Shown one piece after another: positions 32,810-43,162 of a DNA stretch of 64,000 nt. Source of the DNA: Trichomonas tenax (lineage: Eukaryota; Parabasalia; Trichomonadida; Trichomonadidae); NCBI GenBank assembly GCA_023091735.1, contig JALKBU010000038.1:1-64000 (forward strand), written 5' to 3'. Under the pieces are notes generated by a model that did not search any database, was not told the origin of the DNA, and saw only the letters and a program-made list of their open reading frames with translations. Each line of letters begins with the position of its first letter. The first letter of the stretch is position 1. The position numbers and the translations under genes were made by a program.

Positions 32810-33781
32810 TTGCTCGATTTCTTTTGTACTTTTGAAGCATGGAGTGAATTCTATGGTGATGCTCCATATGAACCATACACACAACAAAGCACAAAAATCA
32901 CTGGATCTTCTAAAAGTTATTATATTTATTTTTGCAATTTTCATGAACAGAATACGGATGGTGCAATCGTATTCTCATCTACATCCTCCACCACCAATGT
33001 CCTCGTTGAAGATAGTTCATTTTTGTCATGTTCGAGAAACGGCTATGGTGGATCTATTTATTTCGCATCAAGTGGTCAGTTTGTTGAAAATAGGGTGATT
33101 GGAACGAAGTCAACAGTTACTGGAAATTATAATGGAATTTTTATGTATTTTTCTTTAGATCAAAATAAAATATTTGATTCATCGATTGCTGAATCAGGCG
33201 ATGGAAATGGCCGGGGACCAATTTGGATGGCAGATGGGGTTTCATATATTCAGAATTTAAATATTTCTCAATCAAAGACTTATTATTTATCAATTTATCA
33301 TTTAAAGGTTACAGAAAATAGTTCAATTTCATATTCCATTTTTGAAAATAATGTCCAAAGTGATAATGGCGGTGCATCAACATACATTGCTGCTACACAA
33401 TCTTCTACATTGATGAATATCAATTCATGCAATTATATCAATATATCCGGCGGATATGCATTAATTTATTGCTATTACATTACAACTGTAATGAAATGTT
33501 GCAATTTAATCAATATTAGTTCCACGAGTCAAACATTCTATCAATATAGTACAGGAATGATTACAGTTGATCAATGCTATATTAGTAATTATATCGGAAC
33601 ATATGGATCAGTTACAATACAGAACTCAATCAATGAAGAATTTGCTTATGATTCTTCGAAATTATCATCATTAAGCTGTCCAACAAAAATACATCAAAAC
33701 AAAGAAATCAACACTTATATTATATATTCATGTTTGAGTGTGAGTATATTTTTAAATATATGTTTAATATTTTCTAAATAG
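32810..33781 (+). CDS. Beta-helix membrane protein, 5' end uncertain
   Basis: Continuous frame of 323 codons without an ATG near its beginning; the first in-frame ATG is about 33142. It starts with AWSEFYGDAPYEPYT, shared with the fragment at 14835. It continues with right-handed beta-helix strands containing GGSIYFASSG and many Ser, Asn and Tyr. It ends with one hydrophobic span (TYIIYSCLSVSIFLNICLIF) and a three-residue tail. This fits a surface-anchored beta-helix protein. The signal peptide is missing, so the gene is 5' truncated or starts on a non-ATG codon or an unseen exon. Expression is doubtful. Confidence 0.6.
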   Translation: MLDFFCTFEAWSEFYGDAPYEPYTQQSTKITGSSKSYYIYFCNFHEQNTDGAIVFSSTSSTTNVLVEDSSFLSCSRNGYGGSIYFASSGQFVENRVIGTKSTVTGNYNGIFMYFSLDQNKIFDSSIAESGDGNGRGPIWMADGVSYIQNLNISQSKTYYLSIYHLKVTENSSISYSIFENNVQSDNGGASTYIAATQSSTLMNINSCNYINISGGYALIYCYYITTVMKCCNLINISSTSQTFYQYSTGMITVDQCYISNYIGTYGSVTIQNSINEEFAYDSSKLSSLSCPTKIHQNKEINTYIIYSCLSVSIFLNICLIFSK

Positions 33782-34038
33782 AAATCAATGACGACTAAGT
33801 CGCAATATTTTTTTAAATTCACTCTGTATTCATACCATAGATTAGCCACATCTATAACATAATAGATCATCATAATAATGGAAATATCGGAATTTTTTGA
33901 GATGATTTTGGATATTAATCTAAATAAAATTAACCACAAATTAGAGGCAAATGCTCTAACGCCGATATGAATGCAATAAAAATGGAAAATAGCAAAATGC
34001 TCCAAAAAGTGACAAATAATTAGCAAAAATAAATAAAA

Positions 34039-34872
34039 ATGGCTTTAGCTTTATTACCTTTAGACATAATTTCACGAACAATATTAAAATCGATTCCTAA
34101 GTTCCCCTTCATCATGATGGACTTCATACTGATGATCTTTCCCACGATTGGTTACTGTGATCAAATTCGAATGATGCTTGTGAACAACAACCCAAACATT
34201 TACACAATGAACACTGCTCTAATCTTAATTTCGCAGGGATTGATCAAAGTAACGTTCTATTTTGATGAAGCTTTTCCACTTATTTTGCTTGGTCAAGGTG
34301 TAGGATTGTGCGTTGTCTCTTTTGTTCATACGTACTTCCACTATGCACTATCTCTAACGATTTCATCATCAGAACTTCCACATTTTGGCAGAGAAACATC
34401 GACTTTATCGCAAATCTTTCACACACTTAAAGATAATCCAAGAAAAGCAATGAACATCTACTCAGCAGTGTCAAACAGCGAATTTCTAACATCAGTTATA
34501 TTTTATTATTCGTTATTTTTAATTATTTATACGACTCAAAAGTTGATAATGGGCGTTCACATCGCTGTCAATACATTCTCAGTCATAGCCAGTATCATTG
34601 ACTCGCTTCTTCCTTTACCTGTTTTCACAACAGTTGTTATTCATAGAAATATCGAAACAACATCAGTAATTCTCGTTATACAGTACTTCTTTGGTGATAT
34701 ATTTAAGATTTTTATTTGTTACGTCAATAATTCTCCATGGCCTTTTATATTTGGATCATTTTTGCAATTATCTTTAGATATGATCATGGCTGCCTTCTTT
34801 TTCGTATTATCAATGAAACAGAAGTTTACTCAACCAGCAGCTGAGGAATCAGAAACTGGATCTGAAAGCTAA
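34039..34872 (+). CDS. PQ-loop membrane protein, SLC66A2-like
   Basis: The 277-residue protein has about seven hydrophobic helices in the two-repeat arrangement of PQ-loop proteins. The first repeat holds FPTIGYCDQIRMMLVNNNP; the second holds LPLPVFTTVVIHRNIETTS followed by YFFGDIFKIFICY. This matches human SLC66A2/PQLC1 and yeast ANY1, which act in endosome/Golgi lipid organisation. The signature PQ pairs are altered to DQ and PV. The polar end EESETGSES is probably cytosolic. AAAAAGTGACA lies 25 bp before the ATG. Confidence 0.8.
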   Translation: MALALLPLDIISRTILKSIPKFPFIMMDFILMIFPTIGYCDQIRMMLVNNNPNIYTMNTALILISQGLIKVTFYFDEAFPLILLGQGVGLCVVSFVHTYFHYALSLTISSSELPHFGRETSTLSQIFHTLKDNPRKAMNIYSAVSNSEFLTSVIFYYSLFLIIYTTQKLIMGVHIAVNTFSVIASIIDSLLPLPVFTTVVIHRNIETTSVILVIQYFFGDIFKIFICYVNNSPWPFIFGSFLQLSLDMIMAAFFFVLSMKQKFTQPAAEESETGSES

Positions 34873-36277
34873 TTTTTGATTTATTGTTTGTTTGTTATAG
34901 AATTGCAATTGCTTATGCCTCTTCTTGTTCTGTATTGATTTAATAAATTATATTAGGATCTTTCTTTAAAATTTTGTGAATGACCCTTCAAACCAAGTCT
35001 ATAGTTTGTGCATACTCATAAGCATAAATGTGTTATATTTGCTTTTGATATAACACAAAAAATGAATTTCAAATTTGAGATCTTAAGCAAATCAACTCTA
35101 AACCTTATGAATAGATGCTGCACATCAAAATGTATTATGTATGAGATGTACGAAGAAAGTTATATGTATGTATTTATAATAACGACATTCTTGCTGTAAT
35201 ATATGATTCATCAGAGGTTTATATTGACTAAGCAACTAAGTATTCTGTGCTCTTTGAATCTTTGCTATGCATAAGTTAAACGCAATGAACATTGAAGAGA
35301 TAACAAGGAAAACATTTCCAAATAAATTCGACAAATGTCAAAAAAGGTTCAGATAATTATTTTTCGAATATTAAGTAATGTTTGATATAGAAATTCTATG
35401 TGGATTATCATTATTCAATCAAAATTGAATTTCATGCAATAATTTTTGAATGCTCATTTTTTGTCCACAGAATCGTGGCATTTTGATGATCTGGAGAATG
35501 TTGCTACAAATTGTATGATAATAATCACCGTATTTGGGCATTTTAGATGACTGTTTTGGTTAATTTGTTTCATCAATTGCCATTTCAACTCGGACTTGTT
35601 TATTTTTTTACTTTACACATCTATTTAAGCATATTTACATAGTGCTGCACAAATAAAATGGTATTTTTGATGAATGATCTTTCATTTGAAAATTACAAAC
35701 TGCAGCACATTAACTCCACAGCGGCGCACATTCAAAGCTTTGTATTAGCACACATAAAAGCTAGATTTTCAACACTTTTGATTGGAACACAATCCCAACG
35801 TATTATCCTTTTGCATATAAATTGACAGTCTCAACTGCTGTTTGTTGGGTAACTTGTACCGGAATTTGCAGAATAACTTTCAAAAAATCAAATTGACAGA
35901 ATACAAAAATTCTTATTATTCAACGACTACAATACAACTACACTGCCTGACAAATGCTCGCTTTTCAGGCTCTGATTCTCAATTTCGAAATTTTATTCAA
36001 ATTATTATATAAAGTGATAAATCCAGTAATTCCTCTGTTCTCACTCTCCACTTTTCACTGCATGACTCGTGGTGATCTGTTCATTGACCCAAGAAAAAAT
36101 AATTTTCTTACAGTGAGTAACTTGAGCTTAAATTAATAATATAAAATCTATATCAATAGATCATTACGTTGCCAAAGTTTTGGCTATATTAAAGAAATCT
36201 CAAAAAAATTGACATTTCAGAAAAATTTTACATTTTATCACAAATCTATTTTCAATCTCCCATTCAAAAAAATCATA
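34873..36277. other. 1.4-kb AT-rich spacer
   Basis: No gene is supported. It contains the upstream region of the next kinase, including TTGACATTTCAG at 36209-36220 and TATCACAAATC at about 36237. Confidence 0.45.
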
Positions 36278-37249
36278 ATGAGTTCTTCTATTAATATACC
36301 TAAGTTCATTGGCAAGTACAGGACTATTAGAACACTCGGTAAAGGTGGCTTTGCCGTTGTAGTTCTAGCTCAGGATATTAAAACAGGAGAGAATGTTGCT
36401 ATTAAGATTGTCGACCGTAATGAAATAGCGAACCACAAGATGTTGTTATTCCTTGAGAACGAGCTATTGCTCTCCCAGCGATTCCACCACCCAAATATTG
36501 TTGAAGTTTATGATATTATTTATCAAGAAAACATGATTAACATTGTTATGGAGTATTTACACAATGGAGACTTGCAGAGTCTTCTCGAGCGAGGAATGTG
36601 CTTCGCTATTGATGAACAGATCTCTATCGCCTATAAGATTCTTGATGCATTGAATTATTTACACCAAAGAGGTATAAGTCATGGAGATATTAAGCCCGAA
36701 AACATTTTGTTCGACTCTCAGTTGCAGCCGAAACTCATAGATTTTGGTCTTTCACGCGAAAACGCATCAGCTTTAAGTACCTTTTGCGGTACAGCGTATT
36801 ATATGGCGCCAGAGCTCGTTAGAGATGATGTGTATGACGGCTGCAAAAGCGATATTTGGGCATTTGGCGTCACCGCACACGTTTTAGCCGTTCAAAGATT
36901 CCCATGGCCATGCAGATCCGAACTTCAGGTCATTAAAGACTTACAGGAGGATAACCTACAGCTTGTGATAGAGCCTGATGGAATAATGACAGAGATTATT
37001 AAGAAATGTTTAGTATTCAATCCAAAAGAGCGTCTTTCTGCTCTTGAGTTAATGAATTATATCGAGCAGAATGCAAAGCTCCCAATAAGTGTAACGAAAT
37101 CAATGGTTAATGCTCCTGTGATTCATGAAAGATCGGCATACCAAGGTCCTTCATTACCAAAACTTCACGTTAGAGTCAACCCAAACCTTCAACCGAAAGC
37201 TCGTGAGAGATTCATTCCGAAGAGAAATAGGCGCATTCAAAGTCTGTAA
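36278..37249 (+). CDS. CAMK-like serine/threonine kinase (HGD type)
   Basis: The 323-residue protein has GKGGFA (21-26), K43 in VAIK, HGDIKPEN with D137, DFG (155-157) and YYMAPE ending at 179. C-lobe motifs SDIWAFGV and NPKERLSA also follow. The arginine of HRD is glycine, so it is non-RD like the kinase at 4153. After the domain comes a basic tail of about 45 residues ending RRIQSL. The general layout resembles AMPK/CAMK-related kinases expanded in trichomonads. The ATG at 36278 starts directly before the domain; an upstream in-frame TTG at 36209 is not credible as a start. Confidence 0.93.
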   Translation: MSSSINIPKFIGKYRTIRTLGKGGFAVVVLAQDIKTGENVAIKIVDRNEIANHKMLLFLENELLLSQRFHHPNIVEVYDIIYQENMINIVMEYLHNGDLQSLLERGMCFAIDEQISIAYKILDALNYLHQRGISHGDIKPENILFDSQLQPKLIDFGLSRENASALSTFCGTAYYMAPELVRDDVYDGCKSDIWAFGVTAHVLAVQRFPWPCRSELQVIKDLQEDNLQLVIEPDGIMTEIIKKCLVFNPKERLSALELMNYIEQNAKLPISVTKSMVNAPVIHERSAYQGPSLPKLHVRVNPNLQPKARERFIPKRNRRIQSL

Positions 37250-37919
37250 GAGTAGCCTTTCCTGTTTAATATTTGTTTTGTTTAGTATTATCGAGTTTAA
37301 AATTATCTTTATCTATCCTATCTGACTATATTTCGAAATATGAAAATGTTTTAACAGAACTCGATGTTTTCATTGATATCAAACTTTTTTTGGAAACTAA
37401 TATAGTAGTTGTTCAATCGCGTGCATGTGATATACAACAGAAAAATAAGTTAGCATTAAACTATCATGTATCATTGTCGCTAATAAAAAATTAGGAAAGA
37501 CTAATAAATTGTTATTCGAAGGCATTCTTGGCCCAATAATAACTGCAACGAATGCGAAGCAATATGACCTGCGTTTGAGCTTAAATATGATTTTCATTTC
37601 TCAATATCATTAATATATGTCGTAACCATCAGGATAAGCCAACTATCTGAAATGGAAATCGGGTCTTCGGTAGTTTTGATTTTACGACCAAATCTTCGAG
37701 ACAAGAAAAATATTTTGGCGGTAGTTTCCTATTTTGACTGATTGTTTATAATTTACACATTGTAGATATTATGTTGACTGGGAAAATTCCAAAAAAGCGC
37801 AAAAAAACCGATGAGACTTTTTTATAAATAAAATGTAAAAAACGATGAAAAAACTTTTTACAATACGCAAGTACCCACTGAGCAAAATCCAAATTTCAAA
37901 TTTTTCTTCAAAAAAATAA
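37250..37919. other. 670-bp spacer
   Basis: Nothing coding is supported. TTTCAAATTTTTCTTCAAAA before 37920 is an initiator-like stretch. Confidence 0.4.
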
Positions 37920-39206
37920 ATGCAAGATCGTGATGAAGATCTTTCACTTTTTACAAATGATCAGATCTCCAATACGTCCACGATAAAGGAGACACCGCAC
38001 TACACAGGTGTCATTGCGACAAGTTTGAACCTCTTAAATTCGACCCTTGGTGCTGGAATTCTTTCTATCTCTAATTCTTTCGCCTTCTGTGGTTTAGTTC
38101 CATCAGTAATCATTCTTACGGTGTCAGCCATTCTGTCATTTATATCAGCATCGATGGTTGTCAAAATGCACACAATTTCAGGAATTAAAACATTCACGAA
38201 ACTATCACAAACAACACTCGGAAAGATTGGAAAGACAATAACAGACCTTTCCATTGTTCTATTTTGCTACAGCTGCATGGTCGCATATGTTATCATGGGA
38301 ACAGAGATTATTCAATCCTGGGCTATGGCGGCTGGATTAGATTTGAGAGTATTTTGGAAGAGATCGTTAACATGCATTATTTACGCTTTCGTTCTTCCTA
38401 TCGCTTTAACCCTCCCTAAAAACATGAGCTTCTTAAGTACAATCTCGTTCTCTTGCTTCGTTGCACTCGCCATGTTCTTCTGCGGTATGCTTTATAAGGG
38501 CATTGCCGTTATCCCGAAGAAGGGAATTGATCCAACTGTCGAAACAAGCCATATTAGCCTTCATATATTTAACGCCCTTGCGGTCCATGTTCTCTGTTAT
38601 TCACTCTCTGGCATTATTATTCCGATTGTTAAAGTTATGGCGCCCTCATTGCATCTCCGCAATATTGCTTGCGGAATTTCATTCTTCGCATCATATATTA
38701 TTGTTCTCGTGCCGGCTGTTATAGGTTATCTCTTATTTGGATCACAATGTGAACCATTAATTTTGAGCAACTTCGAAGATAGCGATCCTTTGTTCGTTAT
38801 CATTCGTATTGCTTGCTTTATTGTCCTTGTGTCAAGCTATCCAATGATCGGTTTGTCGCTTCTTTCAATGTACTCCCAGTACTTGTTCGACTGCGATGAT
38901 CCACAAGCCCTTCCTTTCAAGAAGCGCGTATGGCCGCTTATCCTCGAGAATGCTCCACCGCTGATTATTGCCATCTTCATGCCAAACGCGAGACCAGCTC
39001 TCGCTATCGGTGGTGCACTTGGAGGAGGTGTTACGAACTACTGCCTTCCACCTTTGATGTATATTAAGATCTTCCACCTCACGAAGGTCAATTTCATGAC
39101 TTATGTAATGTTAACTTTCTCAATCGTAGGCATTGTTATGTGCGGAATTGCAACATACGAAGCCGTTGTTGATGCCATAGAGGCATTTTCAGGCCATGCT
39201 AAGTGA
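37920..39206 (+). CDS. Amino-acid transporter, AAAP/SLC38-like
   Basis: The 428-residue protein has 11 predicted hydrophobic helices. The first carries the family signature LNLLNSTLGAGILSISNSFAFCG (written here as NSTLGAGIL), typical of AAAP/SLC36/38 transporters that move neutral amino acids with protons or sodium. The N-terminal about 40 residues are polar and cytosolic. Length and helix number are normal for the family. Whether it sits on the plasma membrane or on lysosomes cannot be told from sequence. Confidence 0.92.
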   Translation: MQDRDEDLSLFTNDQISNTSTIKETPHYTGVIATSLNLLNSTLGAGILSISNSFAFCGLVPSVIILTVSAILSFISASMVVKMHTISGIKTFTKLSQTTLGKIGKTITDLSIVLFCYSCMVAYVIMGTEIIQSWAMAAGLDLRVFWKRSLTCIIYAFVLPIALTLPKNMSFLSTISFSCFVALAMFFCGMLYKGIAVIPKKGIDPTVETSHISLHIFNALAVHVLCYSLSGIIIPIVKVMAPSLHLRNIACGISFFASYIIVLVPAVIGYLLFGSQCEPLILSNFEDSDPLFVIIRIACFIVLVSSYPMIGLSLLSMYSQYLFDCDDPQALPFKKRVWPLILENAPPLIIAIFMPNARPALAIGGALGGGVTNYCLPPLMYIKIFHLTKVNFMTYVMLTFSIVGIVMCGIATYEAVVDAIEAFSGHAK

Positions 39207-39473
39207 CAATAGATGTATTTTATAAGTAAATTTACATTTGCAAAAAAATCTTATTAATAAACATATCCATATCCTGGAAAACCCAATGCTCTAAAAGTAA
39301 TCAACTTACAAACACTTATATTCAACAACAAGAAAAATATTTTTTTCAAAAATCATTCATATATAAATCAAGAAAAACATACGCAAGGATATATAGTATT
39401 GATATAATGGTGAAATATAAAAACATTTATATAACTTAAAAACAAAATTTGATATATTCAAAAATATAAAGTA

Positions 39474-40157
39474 TTATTTGAAAAGAACCTTTTCTGTCAT
39501 TTTCACTTTTGAACTATCTATTTCTAATATAGAATAACAATAGCTATTGTTCTCGGGTGAATATTGACCAATACACGCACATCTTATATTATTTGATAAC
39601 AAACTAGTGTGTGCATGGCCACATATCAACCAATCTTCCTTTTGGATCTTTTCAACACCTGTTTTAATCCATTCGAAGAAAGACATTGCTAATTTATCTC
39701 TCACCCTAAAATTATTGCACAAATCGTGTGCAAAGTATATTTTCATTGGATGTGATAGTTTAGGACGTGGAATTGTTAGTTTCATGCAAATATCACGAAC
39801 TAAAACAACACCAGGAATTGAACTTAGTTCATCAACGTATATCCTATCGTGATTTCCTCCAATAATATATACAGGAATATTGAATTTTTGAAGATGTTGC
39901 ATTAATTCAAACAAAACTTGTGGACCTTTGACCCAACAGCCATTGATTAAATCGCCTAATATCATTAGTATTGTCGAATTTTCTTTGCTAATAAGCTTTT
40001 TAAGTTCAACGAGAAATAAGGGAGGATTATTATAGATGTGGCAGTCCGAAATAAGGAGAATTTTCTGCTTTTTGGAGAGATCTATATCTAAATCGTAAAT
40101 TGACAATTGTGTATTTTCAAGAGAAACACCCAATAACTCTCCATAAGAGTGCTTCAT
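39474..40157 (-). CDS. Calcineurin-like metallophosphoesterase
   Basis: The 227-residue protein has every metal-binding motif of the superfamily: DCH (38-40), GDL (68-70), GNHD (101-104), a FAHD histidine (144) and GHAHT (180-184). It therefore should hydrolyse a phosphate ester using two metal ions; the substrate is unknown. It resembles the UDP-diacylglucosamine hydrolase/YfcE-like branch. The ATG at 40157 is chosen because GAAAAGTGCCAAAAGTT lies just before it; no ATG exists upstream in frame. It diverges from the TMEM230 gene across 66 bp. Confidence 0.9.
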   Translation of the reverse strand: MKHSYGELLGVSLENTQLSIYDLDIDLSKKQKILLISDCHIYNNPPLFLVELKKLISKENSTILMILGDLINGCWVKGPQVLFELMQHLQKFNIPVYIIGGNHDRIYVDELSSIPGVVLVRDICMKLTIPRPKLSHPMKIYFAHDLCNNFRVRDKLAMSFFEWIKTGVEKIQKEDWLICGHAHTSLLSNNIRCACIGQYSPENNSYCYSILEIDSSKVKMTEKVLFK

Positions 40158-40223
40158 AACTTTTGGCACTTTTCGTTCAAAATATTGTAATGTCAAACAT
40201 CTTTTTATGTGTCATTTTTTTAA
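40158..40223. promoter_or_regulatory. 66-bp divergent promoter
   Basis: The only sequence between two divergent ATGs. On the minus side GAAAAGTGCCAAAA (40161-40174) faces the phosphoesterase. On the plus side TGTGTCATTTTTTTAA (about 40208-40223) faces TMEM230 and contains an initiator-like TCATTTT. A central TTTGACATTAC element lies between. Confidence 0.6.
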
Positions 40224-40580
40224 ATGAATTTCCTCAGAAGGAGAAGAAACGAAGATGAAGAATCTCTTCTTAGAGGGCCACATTTAAGGAGGGATATGAT
40301 AACCGGAGACATTGCGAAATCTGATATTCAGAAACCAAAAATTCCCGGTCGTGCAATTAAATCGATTGTTGTTGCTTGCTTGCTAGTAATTATTGGATTA
40401 GTCTGCTTCCTGCTTGTTGGTCTATCATTTGGCCCTCTTTATATTGCATTTCACGAACAAAGAATTGCTTTATTTTTAATTGGTTTTTTCACAGTCAACG
40501 CCGGTGGATGGGCACTTTCTGTTGCCTACAAATGCTACTACATGATTGGTGACTATAGATGGCCAATGTTATTCTTATAA
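40224..40580 (+). CDS. TMEM230: TMEM230-like two-helix membrane protein
   Basis: The 118-residue protein has a charged N-terminus, then PKIPGRAIK followed by two hydrophobic helices (about 44-68 and 78-100). The end YKCYYMIGDYRWPMLFL resembles the AYYASKGYRGYSYDDIP end of TMEM230/TMEM134 proteins. These are small vesicle proteins of secretory and endosomal traffic. The PKIP box and helix spacing support the match; the terminal segment is divergent. The ATG follows an initiator-like site shared with the divergent gene. Confidence 0.82.
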   Translation: MNFLRRRRNEDEESLLRGPHLRRDMITGDIAKSDIQKPKIPGRAIKSIVVACLLVIIGLVCFLLVGLSFGPLYIAFHEQRIALFLIGFFTVNAGGWALSVAYKCYYMIGDYRWPMLFL

Positions 40581-41141
40581 GAAATTTTATTATTTCTTAT
40601 ATAACTTTGAAGCAATCATTCCACATCAGCCCGTGAAACAAATACACTCAAACTCAGAGTATTTACTTGCATATTTTAGCAATTCAAAGTTTCATTATAT
40701 TTAATAGAATTCTATACGTGCACACAGAGAATGTTCATCTTTAACTCAATTTTAACAGATGGTACAATATTGTGAATGTGTTTTATTTAGATAAATTCGA
40801 TTTCAAATGTTGTTTGTTTCTATAAGTTATTCTGATCTCTAGATGTTTCCATTTAATTATTTATTTGTAAGTAAAGTATATTATGTAAGATATAATGTTT
40901 CCTTTGCTTCTATCGAAAAATGATTTCTATCTTATGAATGTATTTGATCTTATAGCCTTAATTGTAGATAAAAACTGTGTGGTCGGATATAAATTGATTT
41001 ACGAAAAGTATTCAATAATGTTCTGCAATTATATAAGTTTGCTGCGGAAGTTTTTTCTGCCATCTTGCTAAAAAATGTTTGTGTTACCATAATCTACCTA
41101 TGGCTTGAATAGGAGACGATTCTGTGGAAATAGCGTTTGAG
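40581..41141. other. AT-rich spacer
   Basis: No feature recognised before the cytosine tract. Confidence 0.45.
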
Positions 41142-41169
41142 CCCCCACCCCCCCCCCGCCCCCCCCCCC
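41142..41169. repeat. Cytosine tract (C5-A-C10-G-C11)
   Basis: A 28-base run with only two interruptions, in a spacer that is otherwise A/T-rich. The opposite strand has enough guanines to form a quadruplex; slippage is likely. Confidence 0.85.
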
Positions 41170-41456
41170 TTTACATGCCTTCGAGTATAAATTTTTCGCT
41201 TTTCGGCAAAGATTTTTATTTTTTTATGATATGTCATTACCTATCTTCTGCAACTATTTGCTTATATTTTTATCTACAATTTAAAATAATTTATGGCAAT
41301 GAGACGAAATTTGAAAAATATATTTCTTCTAAATCTTAATTAGTGGCGTTGTATAAGAATAATAAATATATTTAAAGCATGCGTAGTCGATTTGTTACAA
41401 AATCAATTGTATAAACTGTTTAGTTTATTGGTATTTTCTAAATTCAAGGGCTACAC

Positions 41457-42497
41457 TTTTCTTCTCGTTTAATCTTTTGAGTTTTGCGATTTTTAACGAG
41501 TAACCCCCATGCCTGGACAAATCTGATAAAATATTTACGTGCTTTTTGTGGGTGCTGATTCTAGTGGTGCAATCTGTTTCATGATCTTGGCAAGGTATTA
41601 CTTAATCATGATATCATGATATCATATGATTACAAACAGAGACCCATTACAAATCATTAATGGGTTTCTGTTATGAATCTCTTTGATGATTATAACAAAT
41701 ACACCTCACTATTATAGCGTTCGCACGCTTATTTTTGCTAGAGTTCCGGTCGAAAAATCAAAAAATAGAAAAGAAAAAATACGCTACGCGCAGGAGTCAA
41801 ACGGCATTCCTTTACTCATGCATTGAGAATACCTAAAGTTATGCTACCTCAAGTTCACACAAAATCTGCTCATTGGTAACATTACATATCAAATTTTCGA
41901 CTTTACATGACAAATATCCCATAATAAGTGTCAAAAATGGTGCCTTTCGTTATTTTACATGTCGAAATTCGCTGAAATCTCATTGAGGCATGGAGACCCT
42001 CAAGTTAAATTGACAAGCAAATGCTATAAACATACTCAGCACCCCCTGAAAAGCACCAATTTCTTATTAAAGTCAATGGAAATACTAAATAAGTTAAATT
42101 ATTGCTTTTTTAAAAATACAAAAACAGAGTCTCATATTCTTAAAATAATAATCTATAATTACACTGTTTATGAATGTATTAATTATATTTGATTTTGTTA
42201 ATAAATTTATAAATTCTGCGTTTTAATATAGGCTGCATCTATATTATTAACATGCAGTTATACCTACAATAGATAACAGAAGAGAAGAGCTTCCATCATC
42301 TTCCAATACAAGATAGTGTTTGTTTAAGCAAAATCATATTGGATGAGCGGCTTTGTCTTTGTTTGCAGAGATATTATTGATACCACTGTAAACAGAACCC
42401 CAGAAAGGCACGTAAATGTTTTATCAGATCAGATCTGATCTATAGGGGGGTCACTCATTAAAAATCGCAAAACTCAAAAGAGTAAACGAGAAAAAAA
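41457..42497. mobile_element. 1.04-kb inverted-repeat element
   Basis: About 110-125 bp at 41457-41580 reappears inverted at about 42385-42497. Shared blocks include TTTTGAGTTTTGCGATTTTT, the ACCCCC block, and TTTTATC next to TACGTGC. The interior of about 800 bp has no transposase. A 77-codon ATG frame at 41959-42192 is of unknown value. The right arm holds an insertion making a perfect 16-bp palindrome (AGATCAGATCTGATCT, 42426-42441). No target-site duplication was found. Confidence 0.7.
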
Positions 42498-43000
42498 ATT
42501 CAAGGAAATTCAACATATTCAAAAGCAAAATATTGGCAAAAGTCAACATAAACTTAAAGGATATATAGAGCTGTAGTTGTTATTCAGTGTTTTTACAATA
42601 AAATTGGTATTAATGAATAAACTGAAATCCGTTATACTGTCAAAAATGTGTATACCTCAAATGGAACAACAGAAAAGCATAGTGGAACAGGGTGCATTTG
42701 ATAAAATTAAGTAATGATGAAATTTGTGATAAACAGATGCGGAAATAAAATTATTGAGTGGAAGTCTTAAACTGAAAAGAGTCTGAATTTAACCTACAGC
42801 ATCCATATATCAAATATAACATATTTATATGAAAATCTGTCTTAATGGTGAAAAAATAATATTTTGCGATTTTGAAGTATAATGATGAGTGAAGGAATAG
42901 CATTGGCTTGCGTTTTTAGCATTTGCCAGAAGGGTTTTAGACGCTGAATTTGAGTAAGATATTAAATCATGATAATTATTTTCAAAAGCTTTGATATTAT
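42498..43000. other. AT-rich spacer
   Basis: Nothing recognised between the inverted-repeat element and the short gene that follows. Confidence 0.4.
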
Positions 43001-43162
43001 CTAGTGAATTGGGTTGGGAAGGTCCGGTGCGTAGTGAACTTCAGCATACTTCTGCTGGAGTCCATTTGCAATCTTCTGTAAGATTTTCCTTCGTTCATAA
43101 TTTTGTCGAGCAAAATTAACGTACGAAAAAATTTGACGCACCTTCTGCATGTAAGGTTTCAT
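43001..43162 (-). CDS. Small 53-residue protein
   Basis: An ATG frame on the minus strand encodes MKPYMQKVRQIFSYVNFARQ, then NYERRKILQKIANGLQQKYA and EVHYAPDLPNPIH, ending in TAG. The segment is clearly richer in G and C and in gene-like codons than both flanks, and the amphipathic helix pattern (residues 5-42) plus a proline-rich end look selected. I do not recognise the family. It may be a small subunit of a larger complex. It was easy to overlook because of its length. Confidence 0.55.
   Translation of the reverse strand: MKPYMQKVRQIFSYVNFARQNYERRKILQKIANGLQQKYAEVHYAPDLPNPIH

Noticed and set aside
33715..34026. Minus-strand frame of 103 codons
   Set aside because: AT-rich, overlaps the beta-helix 3' end, and its putative start has no ATG.
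42426..42441. 16-bp palindrome as a transcription-factor site
   Set aside because: It is best explained as a local duplication within one arm of the inverted-repeat element.
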